NCBI GenBank assembly: GCA_047495785.1
Contig: JBLDXI010000021.1
Coordinates: 1,178,001 to 1,242,000, forward strand
Origin: Lepidodermella squamata
Lineage: Eukaryota; Gastrotricha
DNA: 64,000 nt
Reading direction: 5' to 3'
The notes below the pieces were generated by a model. It was given only the letters and a program-made list of their open reading frames with translations. It ran no database searches and was not told where the DNA came from. Numbering within the stretch: position 1 is the stretch's first letter; each line of letters starts with the position of its first letter. A program made the translations under genes and the position numbers. This document shows positions 33,132-43,923 of the stretch, one piece after another.

Positions 33132-35609
33132 TCATCGTGTGGCCTCATCGTGTGGCCTCAAGCTGAGCAACAACTTCCGCACAACCTCCGAATGATAGGA
33201 TTCAGCAGATAAATCCAACGCAGTCTTGCCGTCAGTATTTTCCGCCGTGATATTGGCGCCTCGATCGATTAGTAGCGTAACTACGTCCAAATGCCCCTCC
33301 TGCGCCGCTGCCATCAAGGCTGTCCAATTGTCATCGTTCTTATTATTCACAGCAGCATCACGATCGAGCAGCAGTTTGACTACGCCTAATTGTCCCGTGC
33401 CAGACGCTACCATCAACGCTGTCGAGCCATCATTTGTCTTACTATCCACGGCAGCTCCTCGATCGAGTAGCAACTTGACGACTTCGAGATGCCTATTGAA
33501 TACCGCAATCAGAAGCGTCGTCGCGCCGTCATTCGTTTTGCTGTCGATTTTAGCTCCTCGATCGAGCAACAACTTAACGACTGCCGTTCGATTATTATCA
33601 GCTGCAGCATGTGAAGCAGTGGCGCTTGTATTCTCCGATCTGGCGTCAACAACCGCGCCGAGACCAAGAAATACCTTACCGACTTCCTGGTCCCCCTCTT
33701 GGACAGCAAACATCATCGGCGTCCAGCCATCTTTTGCCTCACTGTCAACAGCAGCTCCTCGATCAAGCAGCAACTTGACGACTTCGAGGTGGCCTCTATT
33801 TACCGCAGTCATTAACGGGGTCCAGCCGTACTTAATTTTGCTGTCGATGTTAGCTCCTCGATCTAGCATTGACTGGACGACTGCAACTTGATTATCCTCG
33901 GCTGCGACAAACAGTGCCAGTTCAGTGTTGTTCAAATTGGTATCAATGCTTCGATCAAGAAGCAAGTTGACAACGTCAACGTGCCCTGAACTAGCTGCTA
34001 ACGTCGTTGCCGTCCAGCCTTGCCTGGATTTGCTTTCAATCGCTGCTCCACGATCCAGTAACAGCTCGACGACGTGGAAGTAGCCTCTGTTAGCCGCTTC
34101 CATGATCGGGGTCCAGCCGCGCTCTTCCTTACTATTTACATCAGCTCCTCTATCGAGAAGCAGCCCGACGACGTCCGAGTGGCCTTTTTTTGCTGCTAAA
34201 TACAACGCTGTAGCGCTGGTGTTGCTCTTGCTGTCGATATTCGCGCCGTGGTCGAGAAGCAACGTGACGACGTCCAGGCGCCCTGCATCTGCCGCATTCA
34301 TCATCGGCGTCCAATAGTCATTTGCTTCAGCGTCAACGGTGGCCCCTCGATCAAGAAGCAACTTCACGACAGTCAAGAGGTTATTTCCTGCTGCCAAATG
34401 CAGCGCTGTTTGCCCCCACTCATCCTCCTTGCCACTGATGTTTGCCCCGCGGTCGAGCAGTAGGCGGACGATTTCCACTCGCTGGTCCAACTTGTTCGGG
34501 CAATTGGCGACGCGGTGCAACAGAGTGAAGTTGCGCATTTGGTACATGCAGGCCGTGTCCAGGTTAGGATCTCGCCAATTCGGGTCGAATTTGCCGCCTG
34601 TTGCTGCGTCGATCTCGGCAACAAGTCGCCGCACAACGGCAGCGTCGGCGTCAGCAGCACAAGCCAATCCAAGCCGCTTGTAAAGGTCAAACACGGCAGC
34701 ATTTTGTGACTGAAAAAAATGAATCCTCAATAGCTTGTGAAATGAATGAATGTGGAACAAATCTCACATTCGATTCTGCGTGGATCTTGGACGCCGTCTT
34801 TTTAACTGGCATTGTTGTCGAAAACTGTTTGTTCTCGCCGCCGCGCGATTCCAGCGTTTCCCTGACGTTACTGGGACCGTAATCGGCGGGCAAGTTTGGT
34901 CCGGGAGTCTAGTGCACAAATAGTCAAGTGAATTTATGGTTTGTTTTATTTCATGATTCGCATGTTTAACCATGAAGGCTCAATCAAAAAGAATGAGCCA
35001 AAGTCACTTTTTTATAACTGATAGTAATTATATTTTAAATTCGGGTTATTGAAGACTTTCTTTCTTTGCAATAAAGATGCTGGAAAATCTACCCAATCGC
35101 GTGCTTGAACAATCTTTTGTGGATTTCGTGGATTCGGTGGTTCCACTGAGGTCAGTTCCTGATTCCTGAGTTGGCCACAGTTAGGACACCAAAATTAGGG
35201 ATAAGTAGTTGAAGTGAAAAAAGCCGAAAAAGTGAAATTTCTTATCCTGATTTCTAAGCCGCTATCCTATTGCCCGGCAACCCATCAGCTAATTTTATCA
35301 GCTTTTTTTGTTTTTGGAAACTTGACCTTATTTGACTTTACTTAGCAACTCGCCAAGTTTGAAATACCTTGAAAGTGCCCGAATAATCTTGAATTTAAGA
35401 GCATTTGACCTCCTTATTTTCAGTTGAGAATTTAAACCGTTTCTGGCAGTTTAATTTGCTATTCAATGAGTTATATTCCTCACCCCGGTTGAGGCCGATG
35501 GAACTGGTGACGTGGCGTCGTTGATTTCAGCATTTTCAACTCGATTGTTCATGCTATCAGCTAAAGCGGTTGCCGATATAAGAAGAATGCATAGGAGCAT
35601 CAACGCCAT
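33132..35609 (-). CDS. Secreted ankyrin-repeat protein, gene 1
   Basis: Exons 35609-35484, 34908-34768 and 34709-33132 give 614 residues. Exon 1 encodes a textbook signal peptide (MALMLLCILLISATALA) and a short linker. Exon 2 is a polar linker. Exon 3 starts with a conserved leader (AAVFDLYKRLG, AVVRRLVAEIDAATGG, RNFTLLHRVANC) and then about 14 tandem ankyrin repeats of ~33 residues with the usual core (TALHLAA, VVKLLLDRGA). Ankyrin arrays bind proteins and are usually cytosolic; a cleavable signal peptide and no transmembrane segment predict secretion or ER-lumen location. No enzymatic or death domain is attached. It is transcribed in the same direction as the larger paralogue at 38.8-42.5 kb, whose exon 1 and upstream flank align with this one. 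Frames seen on the + strand are repeat-driven shadows. Confidence 0.88.
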
Positions 35610-36479
35610 CGTTTAATCGGTAGTTACGTGTGCAGTTTTGAATGTTCAACAAAAAAACTTCAACAAAAGTAGAAAAATGTTCTTCACGATGTTGTGCTCT
35701 TAAGAGAAAAAATCGGATCAAATGAAGAAATCACCTTTCAAATAGTATGGAAAGACATGATTTTACCAGCATTTTGTCAGCTGGCCGCGTGCCTTCAGCT
35801 GGCTGCACTGGCAACATCTGCAACCGCTGAGGTAAATAATCAGGCCCCATTTCTCCTCAAAAATGGGACATATCCTGTTTCCATTATTTTATTCAGATAA
35901 TGGATTTATTCAGAACGACAAATTTTCCAAAAAATTCAATCCGATCTGTAATAAACTTAATGATTTCATGTTCTGCGCGACTTTGACCTGACAGTGGCAA
36001 ATTTTACATGCCGAATCAGCTCCTTGCGTTGTATCGTTAAAGCTTGAGAGAAAAAACTTTAAAGAGCCATTTAATAAAATGTCTCTTTCAGACGCATTTC
36101 AAACTGAATTTAGTCGGTTAAAATTGTTCTGAACCTACCTACCGGCCAAACTAAATTCGATGCGCTTTTTCTTTTGCGCTTCTTTATTCCAGCAAAAATG
36201 GTGAGAAGAAGAGCTGTCAAGTAATGAAATCATTCAATTGAAACTGTAAAAAGGCTGCCGACTATCATTCTTAATGTTAGGAACATGTTAGGAGTCGCAA
36301 GGAAATTGATGTGGGAATGCTGGGGAAATTCTGGCCTCTGGCATTCTGGGTAAAACACTCCGTGAATTGCAGACAAATAGGTAGTAATTTATTCGAAAAA
36401 AGATTCTTCAATTACCGATTACCGCACAGCATTTTCCTATTATTTTCGAAAATATTTGAAAAATATTGAAAGCATGTAT
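35610..36479. other. Upstream flank of ankyrin gene 1; no gene
   Basis: 35640-35790 aligns with 42540-42680 upstream of ankyrin gene 2 (ATGGAAAGACAT ... ATTTTGTCAGCTGG), so the promoter region was duplicated with the gene. The rest is AT-rich with no exon. Confidence 0.6.
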
Positions 36480-36687
36480 CATCTTAAATGCAAGCAATCC
36501 AGTCTTTTGGGCTAATATCTTGTCTTTATAACTTTGAAAAAATGTTAAAAGCTTGAAAAAAGTCGATCTTTTCTTCATGGACCAGGAACGGCCATCGCTA
36601 GAGCTTGCAAGCATTCCAGTCTGAGGCTAAACTGTCATGTCTTTACAACCTTGAGCTTATGAAAGCTTGAAAAAGCCGATCTTTTCT
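36480..36687. repeat. Tandem partial duplication of the IFI6-like gene 3' end
   Basis: Units around 36556-36620 and 36664-36728 share GCTTGAAAAA..GTCGATCTTTTCTTCA..G ACCAGGAA(C/T)GGCCAT. A further unit pair GCAAGC(A/C)ATTCCAGTCT ... TGTCTTTA occurs at ~36490 and ~36607. The spacing is about 110 bp. It looks like slippage or unequal exchange copying the last codons and 3' flank of the small gene at 36688-36909. Confidence 0.6.
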
Positions 36688-36909
36688 TCACGCACCAGGA
36701 ATGGCCATAACCAAAGCTTGCAATGTGGCAAAAACCGATCCAGCCGCAACGTTTCCGACAAAGGCCTGGGCTGCAGCAGCAAACGACCCGGCTATCGGAC
36801 CAAGAGCACCAAATCCGAGCCATCCAGCCACAGTAGTTGCGGCTCCAACGGGGCTCAATGAGATGATAGTTCCAACAGTGTTAACAACAAGCCACGCGAA
36901 CAAGCCCAT
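36688..36909 (-). CDS. IFI6/IFI27 (ISG12)-like small membrane protein
   Basis: A single 73-codon exon: MGLFAWLVVNTVGTIISLSP then a hydrophobic Gly/Ala-rich stretch with GWLGFGALGPIAGSFAAAAQ, VGNVAAGSVFATLQAL. The order GF-x4-P/A-I-A-x-GS-x-A-A ... G-x-VAAGS-x-(F/V)ATLQ is the signature of the interferon-inducible 6-16/ISG12 family (Pfam Ifi-6-16), small proteins reported at mitochondrial or ER membranes with roles in cell death and antiviral response. The length is short but within the family range. ATG, frame and stop are intact. It sits between the two secreted ankyrin genes; a mutated copy lies 1.4 kb away. Confidence 0.75.
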   Translation of the reverse strand: MGLFAWLVVNTVGTIISLSPVGAATTVAGWLGFGALGPIAGSFAAAAQAFVGNVAAGSVFATLQALVMAIPGA

Positions 36910-37120
36910 TTTATGTTAAGAAAACTGAAGCAGAAAATGAAAAGCGAGACTGATGACTGGACTGATGTGTTGGTATTTAAGGACAAAATGTTATCTAATG
37001 ACAACGTGGCAAAATGCCGCTACCGCGCACGTTGATGCCACAATTATATTGTGATTCATCTTATATTTGTTGAAGTTGTGCGATATAGAGGACCCCGCCC
37101 TAATTTCGGCCGCTTTTCAG

Positions 37121-37310
37121 GTTTTTCCTACTTTGCCAGTCAGGTAGATTTTCAGAAAATATTCGGCAAAAGCAGAATTAAAGAGGCGTTATTAGGCTAT
37201 CGAATGCCGCTTTCCGCAAGTCCGGACGATTTTACCTTGATTTATGGCTAATTTTTAGTCACCCAGACACCCGGCCGGAATTAGGGAGCGGGGTGCCCTA
37301 ATTTCGGCCA
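37121..37310. repeat. ACE-upstream repeat, copy 3 (without an ACE gene)
   Basis: Matches the copies at 1.7 and 21.0 kb (TTTTTCCTACTTTGCCAG, CCGCAAGTCCGGACG, TTGATTTATGGCTAATTTTT). It is bracketed by CCCTAATTTCGGCC elements at 37098 and ~37297, with GGCCGGAATTAGGG near 37271. No peptidase exon follows. This shows the sequence is an independent repeat, or that an ACE-like copy was lost here. Confidence 0.65.
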
Positions 37311-37811
37311 CCTTATCCAGGTACACTGCTAATACTACAAGTTTGGCATCGTTAGATTTGTCTCAAAAAGCTGACTATAAAAACCGCCTTTGTTGCTTCG
37401 CATGTGAGCTTTTCCTTGTTTTGGCAGGTAAAAGTGTGATAACTTGTTTTCTACCTAATAGCCTAACTGCGGTTGACTTTCTAAAATTCTGGAAAAATAT
37501 CTAAAAAATCCCTTGCCTCCTGTAGAATGAGAGTATCGATTTTGTTTTCCCGAATTCAACTCCACTATTGACTGCTAATTTTTGGAATCGAACACTCGAA
37601 AACCCTAAAATTGGCCCTCTCGATCACTTCACCTGGGCGGTTTTAGATAGAATTCGGTTTTAGATAGAATCGGTACAGCAACAGAAGCAATAAAACTAGA
37701 AAACTAGGTGAACAAATAATTTTATAATCTAACAATTAACTCTGTAATTCATTATTTCTTTTAATCTGAACCTCGAACGAATAGTCCATCGGGTTGGCTT
37801 GTCGGTCCCTG

Positions 37812-37861
37812 TTTCAGCTGCTACGGAGGCCGATATAAGAAGGATGGAGCATCAACGCCAT
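37812..37861 (-). pseudogene. Remnant of the ankyrin-gene signal-peptide exon
   Basis: Reverse strand from 37861 reads ATGGCGTTGATGCTCC, then CTTATATCGGC, as in exon 1 of ankyrin gene 1, but a 5-nt-class deletion removes part of the hydrophobic core codons and a stop follows soon. It implies a third copy of the ankyrin module between the two intact ones. No ankyrin repeats remain next to it. Confidence 0.6.
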
Positions 37862-38150
37862 ATTATAAAGATTCGTTTGCAGTCTTCAATTTTTAACAAA
37901 AACTTCAACTTAATATAAAAATGGTTATAGACAAAGTAAAATGAATATTCGCACAACTTCAAGCACGGCTGAAGCAAATAGGAATTGGTGCTGAAAATAC
38001 AATTCTCTACCTAAGGCCTAAGGGGTCAAATAATGGCCAAATAGTGTTGCTGCTGTGACCAACAAGGGATTAACTAAAGAAATAACATTTTACTTAGTAT
38101 TTTAATTGATCGCTTGGCTTGAATGCCAATTATAAAAGTTCACCCATGCG

Positions 38151-38399
38151 TTATAGGTAAACATGCTGGGCCTCGATTTTGGACCAGAAAATTGCCATAG
38201 CAGCCAATGCTTGCAATCCGGCAAAGACCGATCCAGCCGCAACGTTTCCGACATAGGCCTGGGCTGCGGCAGCCAACGATCCGGCTACCGGTCCACTAGC
38301 ACTGCATCCGAGCCATGCAACCATTGTTGGGGCTCCAATGGGGCTCAATCAGATGACAGTTCCAACGCCGGTAACAATAAGCCACGAAATTACTCCCAC
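38151..38399 (-). pseudogene. Disabled IFI6/ISG12-like paralogue
   Basis: Aligns along its whole length with the intact copy at 36688-36909 (GPVAGSLAAAAQAYVGNVAA, GSVFAGLQAL). The start codon position is GTG in place of ATG (38399-38397), and the Ser codon TCA before LSP has become TGA near 38349. The C-terminus also runs on past the paralogue's stop with IFWSKIEAQHVYL. A shortened product could start at the Met of MSPIGAPTMV, but loss of the N-terminal hydrophobic part makes a working gene unlikely. Confidence 0.7.
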
Positions 38400-38834
38400 T
38401 TAGTTTTATTAAACTTAGTTTTATTTAAGCTATTTATTCGGCTGTTAAAAACGTGAAATCGATTTCACCCCTGTGTTCGGCAGTGTATATGCCGGTCTGG
38501 GTTACAGAGAAAACACGCATATACGGAACAAGTTATTAGGGAAAGTAGGCTCTGCTAGATAGGCGAAGGGCTATTCTGCAATCTTGCTTGATTTCCAAAT
38601 AAAAAAACTGAAAATGACGTTGGGACCAATTTTGATTGTTCATTGTGATATCTCAATCGGCTATTGGAAGAAATTGCCCTATACGATGCGACATATATTT
38701 CAAGGGTACAAATCAGCGGTTCCTAGGCATAGAGGGAAAATTCTAGCTGAACTATAAAAAAGAAACGATGTCTTCATTTTTCAGAGCAACGCACGCAGTA
38801 GAATAAAGAATAACTCGCAACAGCTCCCGAAGGC

Positions 38835-41800
38835 TTAAAATACCAACAACATTGTAGCTTCGAGCTTGAAAGGTGCAACAGTGGCCTTATCGGGTTCCAT
38901 CTGTACCATTCGCGATTTAAGTAGTGCAGCAATCTCCGTATGATTTGATTCAACAGCCACATCAAACGCAGTCATGCCGTCAGTATTCACAATGTTGATG
39001 TTAGCGCCTCGATCGAGAAGTAGCTTAACAACGTCCAAATGTCCCTCCTCCGCAGCTGCCATCAAGGCTGTCCAATTGTATGTATCATTCGCAGCAGCAC
39101 CCTGATCGAACAGCGGCTTGACTTCGCCGAATTGATCCCTGTCAGACGCTGCCATCAGTGGATTATTGCCATCATTCGTCTTCCTACATGCAAAAGCTCC
39201 TCGATCGGATAACACCTCGACGACCTCAAGGTGCCCATTAATAGCCTTTATCAGCAAAGGTGTCCAGCTTTCGTTAGTTTTGCAGTTGTTGTTAGCTGCT
39301 CGATCGAACAACAACTTGACGACTGCCGATCGATCATTCTCAACTGTTGCATGCGAAGCTGTGGCACTGGTGTTCGTCGATCTGCTGTCAACATAAGCGC
39401 CTCGATCAAGAAGAACCTTGACGACGTCCACATACCCCTCTTGAGCAGCAACCATCATCGGCGTCCAGCCATCGTCCGTTTTACTATCTACAGCAGCTCC
39501 ACGATCCAGAAGCACCTTGACGACGTTCAAATGCCCCTCGTAAGCAGCTGCCATCACCGGCGTCCAGCCATCTCCTGTCTCACTGTCAACAGCAGCTCCC
39601 CGATCAAGCAGTAACTTCACGACCGCCGTCTGATTATTCTCGGCTGCGACATGCAACGCCGTAAAATCGTTGTTAAGGTTGCTGTTGATGTCAGCGCCTC
39701 GACCGAGCAGCAACTTGACAACTTCGAGGCGGCCGTTACTAGCCGCCACCATCAGCGGTGTCCAACCGTCATTTGTCTTGCTTTCGAGGTTCGCTCCTTG
39801 ATCCAGAAGCAATTTGACGACTTCAAGGTACCCCTCTTGAGCAGCAACCATCATCGGCGTCCAGCCATCTTCTGTCTTACTGTCTACTGCAGCTCCCCGG
39901 TCGAGCAGCAACTTCACCACTGCCGTCTGATTATACGCGGCTGCGATATACAGCGCCGTTGCATTGTTGTTCAGTTTGCTATCAACGTGTGTGCCTCGAT
40001 CAAGAAGCAATTTGACGACGTCGACGTGCCCTGAACTAGCCGCGTATATAATCGGCGTCCAGCCATCTTCTGCCTTATTATCCGCTGCAGCTCCTCGATC
40101 GAGCAGCAATTTGACGACTTCGATGTGGCCGTGATTTGCCGCTGTCATCACCGGTGTTATACTTTCAATTGTCTTACTTTCGACGTTAGCTCCTCGATCG
40201 AGAAGTAGCTTTACAACTGCCGTTCGGTTGCTCTCAGCTGCGACATACAACGCTGTATCATTGGTGATCCCTTTGCCTTCGATATCCGCGCCTCGATGGA
40301 GAAGAACTTTGACGACGTCCTCATATCCCTCTTGAGCAGCAATTATAATCGGCGTCCAGCCATTTTCTGTCTCACTGTCAACAGCAGCTCCCCGATCGAG
40401 CAACAACTTCACCACTGCCGTCTGATTATACGCGGCTGCGACATACAACGCGGTTGAATTGTTGTTCAGTTTGCTGTTAATATCGGCGATCGTTCAAGAA
40501 GCAATTTCACGATATCGACGTGCCCTGAACTAGCCGCAATTATAATCGCTGTCCAGCCATCTTCTTTCTTACTATCTACAGCAGCTCCTCGATCGAGCAG
40601 CAACTTGACGACTTCGATGTGGCCGTAAGTAACCGCCGTTATCAGCGGTGTCCAACTTTCATTTGTCTTAATTTCGAGGTTAGCTCCTCGATCGAGAAGT
40701 AGCTTTACAACTGCCGTGCGGTTGCTCTCGGCTGCCCAATACAAAGCTGTAGCATTGGTGTTTAATTTGCTTTCGATATCCGCACCTCGATCTAGAAGAA
40801 TCGCCACGAGTTCTAGGTTCCCTTCATCAGCAGCTGTCATCATCGGCGTCCAGCCGTCCTCAGTTTTACTATCTACAGCAGCACCTCGATCGAGCAGCAA
40901 CTTTACGACTTCGAGGTGGCCGTTAGTAGCTGCTATCATCATAGGCGTCCAGCCGTCATTAGTTTTGCAGTCAATTTTAGCTCCTTTATCGAGCATCAAC
41001 TTAACGACTGCTGTTCGATTAAACCGAGCTGCGGCATACAAAGCTGTTTCACTAAAGTTCGTCGATCTGCTGTCAATATTCGCGCCTCGATGAAGAAGCA
41101 ACTTGACGACGTCTAGGTATCCCTCTTGGGCAGCAAACATCATCGGCGTCCAGCCTTCGTCTGTCTTACTGTCTACAGCAGCTCCCCGATCGAGCAACAA
41201 CTTCACGACAGCTGTCTGATTATACTCGGCTGCGATATACAACACCGTTGCATTGCTGATCAGTTTGCTGTTAACATCTGCGCCTCGATTAAGAAGCAAG
41301 TTTACGATGTCGATGTGACCTGAACCAGCGGCTGACATCGTTGCTGTCCAGCCGTAATCAGTTTTACTTTCCATCGCTGATCCGCGATCGAGTAACAATT
41401 TCACGACGTCAAGGTGCCCATGATTAGCCGCGGTCATCGTCGGCGTCCAGCCGTCCTCAGTCTTACTATCAATTCTAGCACCCCGATCAAGCAGCAATTG
41501 AACGATTGCTATCTCATTATTTTCGGCGGCGATATACAACGCGGTTAAATTGTTGTTCAATTGGCTATCGACATCAGCTCCTCGATCGAGAAGCAGCTTG
41601 ACGACGTTCAAATGGCCTTTTCCGGCTGCTAAATACAACGCCGTAGCGCTGAAGTTGCTCTTGCTGTCGATATTCGCGCCGTGGTCGAGAAGCAACGTGA
41701 CGGCGTCCAGTTTCCCTGCCTCTGCCGCGGTCATCATCGGCGTCCAATTGTCATTTGCTTCCATGTCAACGGTGGCCCCTCGATCAAGAAGCACCTTAAC

Positions 41801-42514
41801 GACGATCAAGTGGTTATTTCCAGCTGCCAAATGCAGCGGTGTATGTCCCCACTTGCTCTCCTTGCTGCGAATGTCTGCGCCGCGATCGAGCAGTAGACGG
41901 ACGATTTCCAGTTGCTGGTTCAGCCAGTTCCGGCAATTAGCGACACGGTGCAACAGAGTGAAGTTGCGCATGTCGTACAAGCAGGCCGTGTCCAGATTAA
42001 GATATCGCCAATTCGGGTCAAAGTTGCCGCCTGTTGCTGCATCGATCTCGGCAACAAGTCGCCGAACCACGGCAGCGTCAGCATAAGCAGCACAAGCTGA
42101 TCCAAGCCGCTTGTAAAGGTCGAATACGGCAGCATTTTGTGTCTAAAAAATAAATCCTCAATACTCAATAGGTTGTGATACTAATGATTAAATGACAGGT
42201 GTGATCTGTCAACCTGTACAACCTGTTTTTTTCTTCATCAGCTTTTTCTGTTTTTTGGAAACTTTACAAGTGTGCAACTCGCCAAACATGTTATGTACTT
42301 TGTTCAGTTGAGAATTTAATATATTCAATATAATATGTTATAGAGCAGCGAGTTTTGATTGTAATCATATAACTATGCGACTTGATTCGCGATTCAATAT
42401 ATTATATATTCTCACCTGTGGTGTCGTGGCGTCGTCGCTTTCAGCGTCGTAGTCATGGCTTTCAGCTGAAGCGGTCGCCGATATAAGTAGAATGCATAGG
42501 AGCATCCATGCCAT
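38835..42514 (-). CDS. Secreted giant ankyrin-repeat protein, gene 2, frameshifted
   Basis: Exon 1 (42514-42416) encodes a signal peptide MAWMLLCILLISATASA and an acidic linker. Exon 2 runs 42142-38835 and begins with the same leader as gene 1 (TQNAAVFDLYKRLGS), then about 28 ankyrin repeats. Near 40487 one base is missing where the repeat consensus predicts CGAGGCGCC (read CGATCGCC), shifting the frame and ending the first product after ~580 residues. The downstream frame continues with another ~16 repeats to a stop at 38835. So this is either a recently broken gene, an assembly error in a highly repetitive exon, or two shorter products. The gene-1 middle exon is absent. If intact it would encode about 1,100 secreted residues. 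Repeats are very alike at DNA level, a sign of internal unequal exchange. Confidence 0.8.
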
Positions 42515-43923
42515 CGTTTAATCGTTACTGAAGTTTTGAATGTTCAACAACGAAATTTCAACAAAAATTAAGATAACGTACTTCGCGATGTTATGCTTTT
42601 AAGATAAAATTTACGAATAAATCACCTTGTAATTAGCATGGAAAGACATTATTACCAGAATTTTGTCAGCTGGTCCCGTGTCGTCAATTAAAATGTCTCA
42701 CTCCTACACTGGCGAACCTTCATAGACATAACTTACCATAAACTGGCGACTCACGATTAGAAAATCGGCGCCAGATGGTCAGCTGATTCATCAGCGCTTG
42801 GAGGGCGAAAACCGAAAATTTGCTAAGAAATATTCCCTGACCTTTTTGGACTTGCCGCGACTTAGCCAACCCCCGGGTCACGTACACACGCACTTATGGT
42901 ATCCACTGGTATCCTCTGCGACGTTTTTCGCGATTTTTGTAAAAAAAAGAATAGATTGCTTCATTCGATGCTGCTGATTCCGAATCTGTTTTTGTTTTAA
43001 AATTATGATGCACCGTTGCAAAGATATAAGACATCAAAATCGCTTCCGCATCGCGCACTTTTTTACGCATCGCTCGCTCTTTGGCATAGCCAAAACTGGC
43101 CAAAACCTAGGGTAAAAGCTCCCGTAAAAATGAATAGCCACTTAAAATTGACCCCAAACTACATAACCGTAACTTGTAAAAGAGCAGGTACCTTGTAAAG
43201 GCAGGGCTAGGGTAATTCGACCCCGCTGATTCGAAGTCAGATTTGAGCTACATCTCACAATTTTAATTAACGGAGGCGACCCCGAATTCAGATGTTGATC
43301 ACAATCACAATCAACTATGAGATAGGCTACAGCAACCTTGGCGGTTTCATTGGTTTTGAAAATTGATAGAAAGTCTGGCTAACAGCAGCCTGTTTTGAGG
43401 GTAAAAAGACCTTGAAATTCTATACGATTTCCTGAAAAGGCACGGCGTCTTTTCAGGTCTGAACTGACAATGAAAATAATTCTAGTAGGGATTACAGTCA
43501 CAATGAGCATTGAATGATGAAAATGTGTTAGAAACGAATTTTTCGAATATTATTCAGGATGCGTGCGCAATTCACTAAAATTACTCGTTAGCGCAAGTTA
43601 CTAAGTGCGCAAAAGGCTAAAATGCGCAAATTACTTTACTTTAGTGCGCAAGTTACTTTGCGCATGTTCCAATATACCCATAATTTTATAATCAAGCATT
43701 TAACTCCGGAAGATTTGCCGCAAACGGGCTACGTTGGATCAAGAATATTTGATGGCTTCACCTTTCACCTCAATGTTTAACGTGTTTAATATGACTATTA
43801 CTATAACTACGAGGTGCGTGTTTTTGCGACAATAAAATGGATGTCGTAAGGTGTGATAACTGGACCCAACATATACTATAAGCTCATTTTACCATCTCCA
43901 CTTTATTAATATTCCTCAGAGCA
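42515..43923. other. Intergenic, no gene seen
   Basis: Starts with flank shared with ankyrin gene 1 (to ~42680), then a fragment of the 31.8/32.8-kb inverted repeat (~42756-42790). At 43555-43670 a cluster of GCGCAA(A/G)TTACT-like units repeats at least five times (GTTAGCGCAAGTTACTAAGT, GTGCGCAAGTTAC). No exon found. Confidence 0.5.

Noticed and set aside
33226-42086. Long plus-strand open frames opposite the ankyrin exons (several of 120-220 codons)
   Set aside because: They arise from codon bias of the repetitive minus-strand ankyrin exons; no start context, splice or domain support.
43555-43670. CRISPR-like array of GCGCAA units
   Set aside because: Units are short, degenerate and irregularly spaced, and the genome is an animal's.
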